DNA of 64,000 nt, from contig CP154956.1 in assembly GCA_039621445.1 (NCBI GenBank), positions 19,433,295 through 19,497,294 on the forward strand, written 5' to 3'. Numbering within the stretch: position 1 is the first letter of the stretch; every line of letters starts with the position of its first letter. Positions 39,578 through 50,865 of the stretch are shown piece after piece. Origin of the DNA: Euglena gracilis. Its lineage: Eukaryota > Euglenida > Euglenophyceae > Euglenales. A program made the position numbers and the translations under genes. Below the pieces are notes generated by a model. That model was not told the origin of the DNA. It made no database searches and worked only from the letters and a program-made list of their open reading frames with translations.

Positions 39578-39648
39578 AAGGGCATAGCTCAGCGGTAGAG
39601 CACTCGACTTACAATTGAGCGGTCGTGGGTTCGATCCCCACTGTCCTT
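39578..39648 (+). tRNA. tRNA-Val (anticodon TAC)
   Basis: A complete cloverleaf can be drawn. The acceptor AAGGGCA pairs with TGTCCTT (one G-T). The D-arm is GCTC-AGCGGTA-GAGC. The anticodon arm CTCGA-CTTACAA-TTGAG has TAC at the anticodon, so it reads GTA valine codons. The variable loop is CGGTC and the T-arm GTGGG-TTCGATC-CCCAC. The internal promoters are the A-box TAGCTCAGCGG and the B-box GGTTCGATCC, as in RNA polymerase III genes. There is no intron and no encoded CCA. The residue after the acceptor is C, unusual for valine tRNA, where A is normal; the stem could slip by one to pair it with G. An exact mirror is at 52,621-52,691. Confidence 0.9.
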
Positions 39649-39720
39649 CAAAAATGAATGATTTATTTATGGTTTGAAATGACATATGTTTCTATGTATG
39701 TTTTTAATTCAGAAAAACTT

Positions 39721-39780
39721 ATACACGGTGGGGATCGAACAGCTTGTGAAGCGAGCGCTCTACCACTGAGCCACGTGTTT
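39721..39780 (-). pseudogene. Truncated tRNA, probably tRNA-Val (CAC)
   Basis: On the minus strand the 60 nt run AAACACG (acceptor), GCTC-AGTGGTA-GAGC (D-arm), an anticodon region CGCTTCACAAGC and then directly TTCGATC-CCCAC with CGTGTAT. The acceptor strands still pair with one mismatch. About 11-12 nt are missing: the 3' part of the anticodon stem, the variable loop and the 5' strand of the T-stem. If the loop is TTCACAA, the anticodon is CAC (valine). It lies 72 bp from the intact tRNA in convergent orientation. Mirror 52,489-52,548 has the same deletion. Confidence 0.75.
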
Positions 39781-39815
39781 ACTGACTATTCCGCTAGATA
39801 GCATGTTAGGCTCAG

Positions 39816-40317
39816 GAGGCAAGTTAAAAAATGTTTTGTTTGAAAATCAAACCGTGAAATAATGTCAAATGTTCTTTAATGTCAATTTTTTTTTCCGCTA
39901 GAATATTCGATATTCGTTCGAAAACCCCCCGAATATTCTGGATATTCGTTCGAAGCCTCCAAATAGAATATTCGGGGCTGCCTTATTGGAAATTTAAGCC
40001 CCCCCCCTCAAAATTTGATTCGGCAAATTTGACTCAAAAAGGATGGAAACACATTGGAATCACCTTGAAACTGTCAGAAAACATCCCATATGGAACATCC
40101 CATAACATCCCATATTGTGCTAACTTAACGTGACCCCCCCCCCTATATGGCACCCCCTCGGGAGCGTTTTGACCCCCCTGGCGACTATTAGGGGGGGGTG
40201 ACAATTAGGGGGGGGGTTACTCAATTACCCCACATTTTCATGGGTCCATGGGTAACCAGGTTTTGAATAGTGCTGAGCTCTTGATAAGCGCACACCCACC
40301 CCTTCATTGACCATCCC
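39816..40317. other. Start of the spacer: AT-rich segment and C-tract palindromes
   Basis: 39,816-40,125 is AT-rich with an ATTCG palindrome cluster (39,897-39,975). 40,126 starts TAACGTGACCCCCC, followed by CGACTATTAGGGGGG, a terminus type shared with 42,606. No gene. Confidence 0.5.
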
Positions 40318-40392
40318 GGCCGGCGGCCCGGCGGCCCGGCCCGGTCCGGCCCGGCCGGCGGCCCGGCGGCCCGGCCCGGCGGCCCGGCCCGG
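40318..40392. repeat. GGCCCGGC array
   Basis: Perfect GGCGGCCCGGCCCGG words, same as 12,210-12,526 and 50,866-50,905. Directly precedes the 19 bp minisatellite. Confidence 0.85.
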
Positions 40393-41365
40393 GGTCAGAT
40401 GGCCATCCGGGGTCATGATGGCCATCATTGGTCATGATGCTCATCCGGGGTCATGATGGCCATCATTGGTCATCATGGCCATCCGGGGTCATGATGGCCA
40501 TCATTGGTTATGATGGCCATCATTGGTCATGATGGCCCTCATGGGTCATCATTCGTCATTGGCCATCATTGGTCATGATGGCCATCCGGGGTCATGATGG
40601 TGATCATTGGTCATGATGGTCATGATGGCCATCATTGGGCATGATGGCCATCATTGGTCATCATGGCCGTCATTGGTCATGATGGCCATCATTGGTCATG
40701 ATGGCCATCATTGGTCATGATGGCCATCATTGGTCATGATGGCCATCATTGGTCATGATGGCCATCATTGGTCATCATGGCCATCATTGGTCATGATGGC
40801 CATCATTGGTCATGATGGCCATCATTGGTCATCATGGCCATCATTGGTCATCATGGCCATCATTGGTCATCATGGCCATCATTGGTCATCATGGCCATCA
40901 TTGGTCCTGATGGCCATCATTGGTCATCATGGCCATCATTGGTCATCATGGCCATCATTGGTCATGATGGCCGTCACTGGTCATGATGGCCATCATTGGT
41001 CATGATGGCCATCATTGGTCATGATGGCCATCATTGGTCATGATGGCCATCATTGGTCATGATGGCCATCATTGGTCATGATGGCCATCATTGGTCATCA
41101 TGGCCATCATTGGTGATCATGGCCATCATTGGTCATGATGGCCATCATTGGTCATCATGGCCATCATTGGTCATCATGGCCATCATTGGTCATGATGGCC
41201 GTCATTGGTCATGATGGCCATCATTGGTCATGATGGCCATCATTGGTCATGATGGCCATCATTGGTCATCATGGCCATCATTGGTCATGATGGCCATCAT
41301 TGGTCGTGATGCCCATCATTGGTCATCATGGCCATCATTGGCCATGAGGGCCATGATGGGCTGGG
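40393..41365. repeat. 19 bp minisatellite (CATCATTGGTCATGATGGC)
   Basis: About 50 tandem units of 19 bp. Each unit junction contains the perfect palindrome ATGATGGCCATCAT. Variants swap GTCATGATGG for GTCATCATGG or CATTGG for CCGGGG. Because 19 is not a multiple of three, a frame through it gives a 19-residue repeat; it is not a gene. A sister array is at 50,908-51,575. Confidence 0.97.
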
Positions 41366-42309
41366 GGGTCGAAAAACGCCCATTTTCGGCTCGAAAACAC
41401 TTTTTCCAAGTCCAAGAAACCAAAAAACATGGTTTTGGGCAAAAAAATTTTTTTCGATTTTTTTCGACTTTTTTGACCCGGTTTTGACCCAAAGTCAATG
41501 GGTCGGCGGCCCAAAACGGGGCGCCGGCGGGTCGAAAAACGCTCGTTTTCAGCTCGAAAACAGTTTTTCTGGGTCCGGGAGGCCAAAAAACATCCTTTCG
41601 GGCAAAAAAAATTTTTTCGATTTTTTTCGACTTTTTTGGCCCAAAACGGCTAAGTCGAACAGAGGGGAAAAAAAAAAAAAAAAAAAAAAAAAAATAAAAA
41701 TAACTTAAGTAAAAAAAACAAATTAAAAAAAACAAAGAAAAAAAAAAAAAAAAAAACATAAAAATAAATAAAAAAAAAAAAAAAAAAAAGTGTACAAAAT
41801 GGCCTAAAATGGCCTAAATTTGGCCAAAAAATGCCCGTATCTCGGGCTGGGCGGGAGTTTGGGGGAAAACCAAAATCCCAGCAGTAGATACAGCGTTTCC
41901 AAGTGCTTCAATTTAGGTCTCCGGACATTTCCTTTGATTTTGCATCATTTTCGAGAAATTTTGAAAACATCGAATTTTTGACCCCCCACCCCCGAAAACG
42001 GCTAAGTCGGACAGAGGGAAAAGTGTACAAAACGGGCAGCTTCGCCGAAAACGGCCGTATCTCGGGCTAGGCGGGGAGTTGCGGGGAAATCAGAATACCG
42101 GTGGATGGGGCGTTCCAAGGGCTTCAAATTAGGTCTCCGGACATTTCCTTTGATTTGGCTTCATTTTGGAGATATTTTGAAAATTGACATTTTTTGGCCG
42201 TCCGAAGGGGGGGGGGCTTATCCAGGGGGGCGGGTAAATCCTACCGAGTTTGGACCCCTTCGCGCGTGAATAACTCGGGCCTGGCGGGGAGTTGGGGGTC
42301 AAACCCAGG
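41366..42309. repeat. Satellite monomers and A-rich tract
   Basis: 41,366-41,650 holds two monomers of the roughly 160 bp satellite (GTCGAAAAACGCTC, CCAAAAAACATGGTTTTGGG, GACCCAAAGTCAATGGGTCG). 41,655-41,790 is an A-run tract. 41,790-42,300 holds three ATCTCGGGCTGGGCGGGAGT modules. Confidence 0.85.
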
Positions 42310-43185
42310 TGATTCGGAAACTAGGAATCCAGTCGCTCGCGACTGAAAAAAAAAATTCCGGGAACCGGGCCGGGATCATGGTGATAATCCGTCGGTTCCC
42401 GAGGTGGCCCCGACCCGGGGGGGGGCCCGGGGGGGGGGGGGGGGGGGGGGGGGTGGGGGGGGGGGGGGGGGTTTTCGCCAGGGGTAAGCTTCGCTCTTAC
42501 CCATAAAGGGATAAGAGCTCAGCGACCCCCCCCCTAATTGTCGCCCCCCCCAAGGGGGGGGCGACTATTAGGGGGGGGTGACAAATAGGGGGGGGGGGTC
42601 ACGTTAGTCGGCCTACGGCTTCCTGCGGGGGGGGGGGGCTGGCTGCCGCCCCCCCCCGGACCCCCGCCTAAAATAACAATATCCCCTTGTGTGTGCAAGG
42701 CAAGGATGGCCAAAACGCGCCCCCCAACAAACTCCGTTTGTGCTAACTTAGTCGGCCTACGGCCTCCTCCGGGGGGGGGGGGGGGGCTGCCGCCCCCCCC
42801 CCGGACCCCCCCACCTAAAATAACAATATCCCCTTGTGTGTGCAAGGCAACGATGGCCAAAACGCGCCCCCCCCCACAAAATCCTTTTCTGTGCACCTAG
42901 GTAGGTAAAATAGCCCATCTGCATGTTCCACAGGGTTTGGCAAAAAAAAAAAAGGGTTTTTTATCCTTATGTGAAATGGAAAACAGAAGGGGTCCAGCTA
43001 GGGGGGGGGAGGGGGGGTTTTTGGCGTGGCGAGGGGGTTCTGGATGGGGGGGGGAGGGGGGGGCGGGGGTTTTGCAATAAAATTTTCTTTGGCGGGCCTG
43101 ACATGGCGTGGCGAGGGGGTCTGAAAAGGGGGGGGGGGGAAATTGCGTGGCGAGGGGGTCGGTGAGGGGGGGGGGGAGGGGTGTG
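42310..43185. repeat. G-runs, TAAGCTTCGCTCTTAC hairpin and composite direct repeats
   Basis: 42,417-42,472 is almost all G. 42,484-42,515 is a TAAGCTTCGCTCTTACC hairpin copy. 42,530-42,606 is a C-tract palindrome ending GGTCACGTTA. 42,606-42,730 and 42,748-42,890 are two copies of a CCTAAAATAACAATATCCCC segment. 43,000-43,180 has four GCGTGGCGAGGGGGT units. Confidence 0.65.
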
Positions 43186-43735
43186 CCGACCCCCCCATGG
43201 AGGTCGTTTCTACCGACCATATGGTCAGCCCGACCTCCAAATGGTCGGGCCGACCATAATGGTCGGTAACAAACAGGTCGGGCCGACCATGGTCGGCCCG
43301 ACCTGTACCGACCTACAAAGCTGGCAGTCAAAAAAAAACAAAAAAAAACAAAAAAAACAAAAAACGGTTTTTTTTGGTTTTTTTTTGTGTTTTTTTTAAA
43401 AAAAACAAAAAAAAAACGCCAGCGGGGGTATGGTGGAAAATTTTTTTTTCATTTTTTTTGGGCAGTTCCCAACATGATCTTGGAATTGTTGCATTTTTTT
43501 CTGTCACTTTTATAGCTATTTTCTCATGCCTGGCCGTTATGAGGATGTTGTTTGGAGGTGCTTTGCAAAGTTGCATGTGTGTGGTGTTTTTTTTTGAGTT
43601 TTTCCGTTGCCGGCGACTTGGCGCTTGATTCGGCCGTTTTTTTTTATTTAAAAAAACCCGTTTTTTTTGCCGTTTTTTTTCAAAAAAAAACACGTTTTTT
43701 GTTTTTTTTTAAAAAAAACAAAAAAAACGCCAGCT
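43186..43735. repeat. GGTCGGGCCGACC palindromes and A/T-run inverse repeat
   Basis: 43,190-43,315 has six GGTCGG.CCGACC palindromes. 43,330-43,735 is bounded by AAAAAACAAAAAAAAACAAA and inverse T-rich runs with CGCCAGC at 43,418 and 43,728. The segment between (43,470-43,640) is not repetitive and has no recognisable gene. Confidence 0.6.
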
Positions 43736-43915
43736 CTGCCGACCTATACCACCCCCCCCCTAATTGACCCCCCCCCTAATTGACCGATCGCCCCGGGGAA
43801 AATTTTTTCGACCCCCCCCCCCTAATTGACTACCCGGGGGGATTCCGTGCTGAAGCACCCCCTAATTGATGGTACCCCCCCCCCTAATTGACGGTACCCC
43901 CCCTAATTGACCAGG
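43736..43915. repeat. CCCCCCTAATTGACC tandem repeats
   Basis: Seven copies of a C-run followed by TAATTGAC or TAATTGAT, with irregular intervals of 18-50 bp. The TAATTG core is the same as in the C-tract elements at 33,239 and 42,530. Confidence 0.8.
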
Positions 43916-46900
43916 GTGTGACGTAGAGCTGAGCTCTTTGGGAGCCCAGCCCGGCCCGGGAAAAACGCTCAAAAACAGTTGTTCTGGGTGCGGGAGGCCA
44001 AAAAGCATCGTTTTGAGGCAAAAATTTTTTTCGATTTTAGACGACTTTCTTGACTCGGTTTTGACCCAAAGTCAATGGGTTGGCGGCCCAAAACGGGATG
44101 CGGCCGGTCGAAAAACGCTCATTTTTGGCTCAAAAACAGTTTTTCTTGGTCCGCGAGGCCAAAAAACATCGTTTCGGGCAAAAAAAATTTTTCCGATTTT
44201 TTTTCGACTTTTTTCACCCGGTTTTGACCCAAAGTCAATGGGTCGGCAGCCCAAAACGGGGCGCCGGCGGGTCGAAAAATGCTCATTTTTGGCTCGAAAA
44301 CACTTTTTTCGGGTCCGGGAGGCCAAAAAACATGGTTTTGGGCAAAAAATTTTTTTTGAATTTTTTTGACTTTTTGACCCAAAAATGGCTAAGTCCACCG
44401 GCCAGGGGGGGGGGCATCCAGGGGGGGGCATGGGGGGGGGTCCGGGTCGGAAAATTTTTTTTCGCTCAAAAACATTTTTTTTGATGTTCTGAAGTGAAAA
44501 AAAGTGTTTTTGAGCGAAAAAATTTTTTTCAAAATTTTGGGTCCCGACCTGCCACACCCAGGCCATGTGTCGCCGACCTGCAACCATGCAACGACAGACC
44601 CCCCCCTCACCCAGCCGCCCTGACGGCGCGCGATGGGGAACCCGAACACCCAAAACTGGCCAAAATCGCACAACCAGGCCCCGGGAACCCCAAAAAACGG
44701 TCAAAACCCCCCCCCTAAACCTAACGATTGACCCCCTGGTTTGGGCTCCAACTCCCCGTCTAGCCCGAGATACGGGCAAATTACGGTTTCGGGCCCCGAA
44801 CGGTGTGGTCGGTGTGCGGTGTGAGCGGTGTGGGACTCTAAAAATTTTTTCGATTTTTTTCGACTTTTTTGACCCGGTTTTGACCCGAAGTCAATGCGTC
44901 GGTGGCCCAAAACGGGGCGCCGGCGGGTCGAAAAACGCTCGTTTTCGGCTCGAAAACAGTTTTTCCGGGCCCGGGAGGCCAAAAAACATCGTTTCGGGGA
45001 AAAAATTTTTTTCGATTTTTTTCGACTTTTTTGACCCGGTTTTGACCCAAAGTCAATGGGTCGGCGGCTCAAAACGGGGCGCCGGCGGGTCAAAAAACCT
45101 CGTTTTCGGCTCAAAAATAGTTTTTCCGGGTCCGGGAGGCCAAAAAACATCGTTTCGGGCAAAAAAAATTTTTTCGATTTTTTTCGACTTTTTTGTCCCG
45201 GTTTTGGCCCGAAGTCAATGGGTCGGCGGCCCAAAACGGGGCGCTGGCGGGTCGAAAAATGCTCATTTTTGGCTCGAAAACAATTTTTCCGGGTCCGGGA
45301 GGTCAAAAATCATGATTTTGGGCAAAAAAAATTTTCTAATTTTTTCGACTTTTTGACCCAAAAACGGCTAAGGGGGGCTCGGGGGGGGGGGGGGGGGGGT
45401 CGGAAAGTTTTTTTTCGCTCAAAAACTCTTTTTTTGATGTTCTGAAGTGAAAAAAAGTCTTTTTGAGCGAAAAATTTTTTTCAAAAATTTCGGTCCCAAC
45501 CTGCCTCGCCCTCCCTCCCTCCCTCGCCCCGCCGTCCTCGGACCCCTGCAGAGGCCCCCGAATACCCAAAACTGGCCCAAAATCGCACAACCAGACCCCG
45601 GGAACCCCAAAAAACGGTCAAAACCCCCCCCTAAACCTCATGATTGACCCCTGGTTTGGGTCCCAACTCCTCGTCTAGCCCGAGATACGGTCAATTTACG
45701 GTTTCGGGCCCCGAAATGGCCAGAGCTGGCAAAACTGGCCCAAAACCCCCCAAAATGGCCATATCTCGGGCTAGGCGAGGAGTTGGCCCAAACCGCGCAT
45801 AGCGATCGATAGGGCGTTCTAAGGTCGTCAAATGACGTCGCCATCACTTTTCCTCAACTCCGCGGCGTTTTCGAGATACTTTGAAATTTTCGATTTTTGG
45901 ACCCCAGCCCGGTTGGCGTCGCGCCCCCCGCAGGGGTCCCCGAATGCCCAAAACTGGCCCAAAATCGCACAACCAGACCCCGGGAAACCCCCCCCCCCCC
46001 CACCCTAATCCTATTGATTGACCCCTTGGTTTGGGCTGCAAATCCCCGTCTAGCCCGAGATACGGGCGAATTACAGTTTCGGGCCCCGTACAGGCCCGAA
46101 ATGGCCAAAACTGGCCAAACTGGCCCAAAACCCCAAAACGGCCGTATCTCGGGCTAGGCGAGGAGTTGGCCCAAACCGCGCATGCCGATCGATCGGGCGT
46201 CCCAAAGTTGTGGAATGACGTCCTCTTTACTTTTTCGCAACTGGGCAGCGTTTTTGAGATATTTTGAATTTTTCGATTTTTTGACCCCAAAATAACCCTG
46301 CAATTTCCCCGGAAAAAAAAACGGTAGACAACTTTTTTGCTCGGCCTATATCTCCGGACTGGCGGGGAGTTGCGGGTAACCCGAGGGCTCTAGAGAAACT
46401 AGGGACCCTCTCCTAACCTATAGGCTATTCACTTTGGGGGCCACAAAATCCAATCACATCGATAATCCTCGGGGGCCATTGCCTACCCAGGGGGGGGGGC
46501 GGGGGGGGCGGGGGGGGTCAGGGGGGGTCTCCGGCCGGGGTGGTAAGCTTCGCTCTTACTCTAAAGAGATAAGAGCTCAGCGACCAGGGTGTGACGTAGA
46601 GCTGAGCTCTTTGGGGGACCATTCCGGCCCGGCCGGCGAAAAACGCTCATTTTCAGCTCAAAAACATGTTTTCCGGGTCCAGGAGGCCAAAAAACATGGT
46701 TTTGGGCGAAAAATTTTCGATTTTTTTCGACTTTTTTGACCCAGTTTTGACCCAAAGTCAACGGGTTGGCGAACCAAAACGGGGCGCTGGCGGGTCGAAA
46801 AACGCTCATTTTCAGCTCAAAAACACTTTTTCCGGGTCCGGGAGGCCCAAAAACATGGTTTTGGGCGAAAAAAAATTTTTCGATTTTTTTTCGCCTTTTT

Positions 46901-48897
46901 GGCCCGAAAACGGCCAAGTCGGACAGTGGGAAAAGTGCACAAAACGGCCATTTGGACCGAAAAACGGCCATATCTCGGCCCAGGCGGGGAGTTGGCCCAA
47001 ACTGCGAATACCGGTGGATAGGGCGTCCCAAAGTTGTGGAATGAGGTACTCTTCACTTTTTCTCAACTCCCCAGCGTTTTCGAGATATTTTGAATTTTTC
47101 GATTTTTTTACCCCAAAAATGACCCCTTGTTGCCGGTCCAACAAAATTTCTTTGAAAAAAAAACGGTACACAACTTTTTTGCTCGGACCATATCTCCGGA
47201 CTGGCGGGGAGTTGGGGGCAAAATGAGGGCTCGTTAGAAACTAGAAATCCTCTCCTAACCTATAGGCTATTAACTTTGGGTGCCCAGAAATCCAATCACA
47301 TCGATAATCCTCGGGGGCCTACTCCAGGGGGGGGGGGGGGGGGGGCGGGGGGGGGGCGTGGGGGGGTCCGACCCCCTTTTCGCCGGGGTGGTAAGCTTCG
47401 CTCTTACTCTAAAGAGATAAGAGATCAGCGACCAGGTGTGACGTAGAGCTGAGCTCTTTGGAAGACCACCCCGGACCGACCGGGACAAAGGCTCATTTTC
47501 GGCTCAAACAGTTTTTCCGGGTCAGGAGGCCAAAAACACGGGGTTCTGGTGGGCCAAAATTTTATTTCGATTTTTTTCGACTTTTTTGACCGGTTTTGAC
47601 CCAAAGTCAATGGGTCGGCGGCCCAAAACGGGGCGCCGGCGGGTCGAAAAACGCTCAATTTTGGCTTGAAAACACTTTTTTCGGGTCCGGGAGGTCAAAA
47701 ATCATGGTTTTGGGCAAAAAATTTTTTTTCGAATTTTTTCGACTTTTTGACCCAAAAATTGCTAAGTCACCGGCCAGGGGGGCAGGCGGAACCCAGCCAC
47801 GGGGGGAAAGGGGGGGGGGGTCCGGGTCGGAAATTTTTTTTCCGCTCAAAAACACTTTTTTTGATGTTCTGAAGTGAAAAAAAGTGTTTTTGAGCGAAAA
47901 ATTTTTTTTCAAAATTTTGGGTCCCGACCTGCCACCCGACCCCCCCTCACCCACCCGCCCTCACGGCGCGCGATGGGGTCCCCGAACACCCAAAACTGGC
48001 CAAAATCGCACAACCAGACCCCGGGAACCCCAAAAAACGGTCAAACCCCCCCCCTAAACGTAATGTTTGACCCCCAGTTTGGGTCCCAACTCCCCGTCTA
48101 GCCCGAGATACGGCCAATTTACGGTTTCGGGCCCTGAACGGGCCAAAACTGGCAAAACGGGCCCAAAACCCCCAAAACGGCCGTATCTCGGGCTGGGCGA
48201 GGAGTTGTCCTAAACCGCGCATACCGATCGATAGGGCGTTCCAAGGTCGTCAAATAAGGTCGCATCACTTTTCCTCAACTCCGCAGCGTTTTCGAGATAT
48301 TTTGAAATTTTCGATTTTTGGACCCCTAGCCCGGCGGCCCTCGAACCCCCCGCATGGGGTCCCCGAATACCCAAAACTGGCCCAAAATGGCACAACCAGA
48401 CCCCGGGAACCCCAAAAAACGGTCAAACCCCCCCCTAAACCTAATGATTGACCCCCTGGTTTGGGCTCCAACTCCTCGTCTAGCCCGAGATACGGGCAAA
48501 TTACGGTTTCGGGCCCCGAACGGGCCCGAAATGGCCAAAACTGGCCAAACTGGCCCAAAACCCCAAAACGGCCGTATCTCGGGCTAGGCGGGGAGTTGGC
48601 CCAAACCGCGCATACCGATCGATCGGGCGTCCCAAAGTTGTGGAACGACGTCCTCTTCACTTTTTCTCAACTCCGCGGCGTTTTCGAGATATTTTGAAAA
48701 TTTCGATGTTTTGCCCCCAAAATGACCCTTCAATTTCCCCAGAAAAAAAAAACGGTAGACAACTTTTTTGCTCGGGCCATATCTCCGGACTGGCGGAGAG
48801 TTGCGGGTAACCGAAGGGCTCTGGAGGTACAAGGGACCGTCCCCTAACCTATAGGCCATTCACTTTGGGGGCCCGGAAATCCAGTCACATCGATACC

Positions 48898-48961
<64 letters not shown>

Positions 48962-50713
48962 CGGGGGGGGGCGGGGGGGGGGGCGGGTGGATCCGACCCC
49001 CCCTCCGGCCCCGGTGGTAAGCTTCGCTCTTACTCTAAAGAGATAAGAGCTCAGCGACCAGGGTGTGACGTAGAGCTGAGCTCTTTGGGAGACCACCCCG
49101 GCCCGGCCCGGGGAAAAGGCTCATTTTCGGCTCAAAAACAGTTTTTCTGGGTCAGGGAGGCCAAATGACATCGTTTTGGGGCCAAAATTTTTTCGATTTT
49201 TTTCGACTTTTTTGACCGGTTTTGACCCAAAGTCAATGGGTTGGTGGCCCAAAACGGGGCGCCGGTGGGTCGAAAAATGCTCATTTTCGGCTCAAAAACA
49301 GTTTTTCCGGGTCCGGGAGGCCAAAAAAACATCGTTTCGGGCAAAAAAAAATTTTTCCATTTTTTTCGAATTTTTTGACCCGGTTTTGACCCAAAGTCAA
49401 TGGGTCGGTGGCCCAAAACGGGGCACCGGCGGGTCGAAAAACGCTCATTTTTGGCTCGAAAACACTTTTTTCGGGTCCGGGAGGTCAAAAAACATGGTTT
49501 TGGGCAAAAAAAAATTTTTGAATTTTTTTGACTTTTTGACCCAAAAATGGCTAAGTCCACCGGCCAGGGGGGGGGGGGCATCCAGGGGGGGGCATGGGGG
49601 GGGTCCGGGTCGGAAAATTTTTTTTCGCTCAAAAACACTTTTTTTGATGTTCTGAAGTGAAAAAAAGTGTTTTTGAGCGAAAAAAATTTTTTCAAAATTT
49701 TGGGTCCCGACCTGCCACCCGACCCCCCCTCACCCAGCCGCCCTGACGGCGCGCGATGGGGTCCCCGAACACCCAAAACTGGCCAAAATCGCACAACCAG
49801 ACCCCGGGAACCCCAAAAAACGGTCAAAACCCCCCCCTAAACGTAATGTTTGACCCCCAGTTTGGGTCCCAACTCCCCGTCTAGCCCGAGATACGGCCAA
49901 TTTACGGTTTCGGGCCCCGAACGGGCCCAAACTGGCCAAAACGGGCCCAACACCCCCCAAACGGCCGTATCTCGGGCTAGGCGAGGAGTTGTCCCAAACC
50001 ACGCATACCGATCGATAGGGCGTTCCAAGGTCGTCAAATAAGGTCGCTATCACTTTTCCTCAACTCCGCAGCGTTTTCGAGATATTTTGAAATTTTCGAT
50101 TTTTGGACCCCAGCCCGGCCGCCGTCGCGCCCCCGCAGGGGTCCCCGAATACCCAAAAATGGCCCAAAATGGCACAACCAGACCCCGGGAACCCCAAAAA
50201 ACGGTCAAACCCCCCCCTAAACCTAATGTTTGACCCCCTGGTTTGGGTTCCAACTCCCCGTCTAGCCCGAGATATGGGCAATTTACGGTTTCGGGCCCCG
50301 AACGGGCCCGAAATGGCCAAAACTGGCCAAACTGGCCCAAAACCCCAAAACGGCCGTATCTCGGGCTAGGCGGGGAGTTGGCCCGAACCGCGCATACCGA
50401 TCGATCGGGCGTCCCAAAGTTGTGGAATGACGTCCTCTTTACTTTTTCTCAACCCCGCGGCGTTTTCGAGATATTTTGAAATTTTAGATTTTTTGACCCC
50501 AAAATGACCCTGCAATTTCCCCAGAAAAAAAAACGGTAGATAACTTTTTTGCTCGGGCCATATCTCCGGACTGGCGGGGAGTTAGTTGAGGGTAACGAAG
50601 GGCTCTGGAGGTACTAGGGACCGTCCCCTAACCTATAGGCCATTCACTTTGGGGGCCCGGAAATCCAGTCACATCGATAATCCTCGGGGTTTCCGGACCT
50701 ACCCAGGGGGGGG

Positions 50714-50745
<32 letters not shown>

Positions 50746-50865
50746 CGGGGGGGGGGGGGGGGTCCGACCCCCCTCGGCCCCGGTGGTAAGCTTCGCTCTT
50801 ACTCTAAAGAGATGATAAGAGCTCAGCGACCAGGGTGTGACGTAGAGCTGGGTCCGGGGGAGACC
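43916..50865. repeat. Higher-order satellite block
   Basis: An irregular higher-order repeat. In order: a G-run; TAAGCTTCGCTCTTACTCTA with AGATAAGAGCTCAGCGACC (46,542, 47,390, 49,014, 50,785); GTGACGTAGAGCTGAGCTCT; two to four monomers of about 160 bp (GTCGAAAAACGCTC to GGGGCGCCGGCGG); a CGCTCAAAAACAC hairpin (44,461, 45,413, 47,840, 49,625); foldback modules CAACTCC.CGTCTAGCCC against ATCTCGGGCTAGGCG.GGAG; and CCTATAGGC before the next G-run. Distances between TAAGCTT boxes are about 848, 1,624, 1,771 and 1,200 bp. Open frames up to 263 codons occur but are Phe/Lys/Arg-rich shadows repeated with each monomer. Confidence 0.9.

Larger units (their letters stand above)
28263..39815 (+). repeat. 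Arm A of a giant inverted repeat (at least 11.5 kb)
   Basis: Arm A is the reverse complement of 52,455-64,000. Matched positions add up to 92,240-92,340 along the whole length: for example 28,880 with 63,383, 33,239 with 59,016, and 39,578 with 52,691. Breaks in the sum reveal indels: about 54 bp near 29,270, 79 bp in the array at 32,620, 13 bp at 33,600, and a swapped block at 36,299-36,640. The inner end is exact at GGCTCAG (39,815). The outer limit is set by the window edge on the other arm, so the true repeat may be longer. Confidence 0.95.

Noticed and set aside
39721-39780. Functional tRNA-Val(CAC)
   Set aside because: Variable loop and half the T-stem are missing in both arms, so a normal fold is not possible.
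40730-41005. His/Met/Trp-rich repeat protein
   Set aside because: Pure translation of the 19 bp minisatellite.
44565-45356. 263-codon open frame in the satellite
   Set aside because: The same peptide (for example SQWVGGPKRGAGGSKN) recurs with each monomer and in several frames; it is a satellite shadow.
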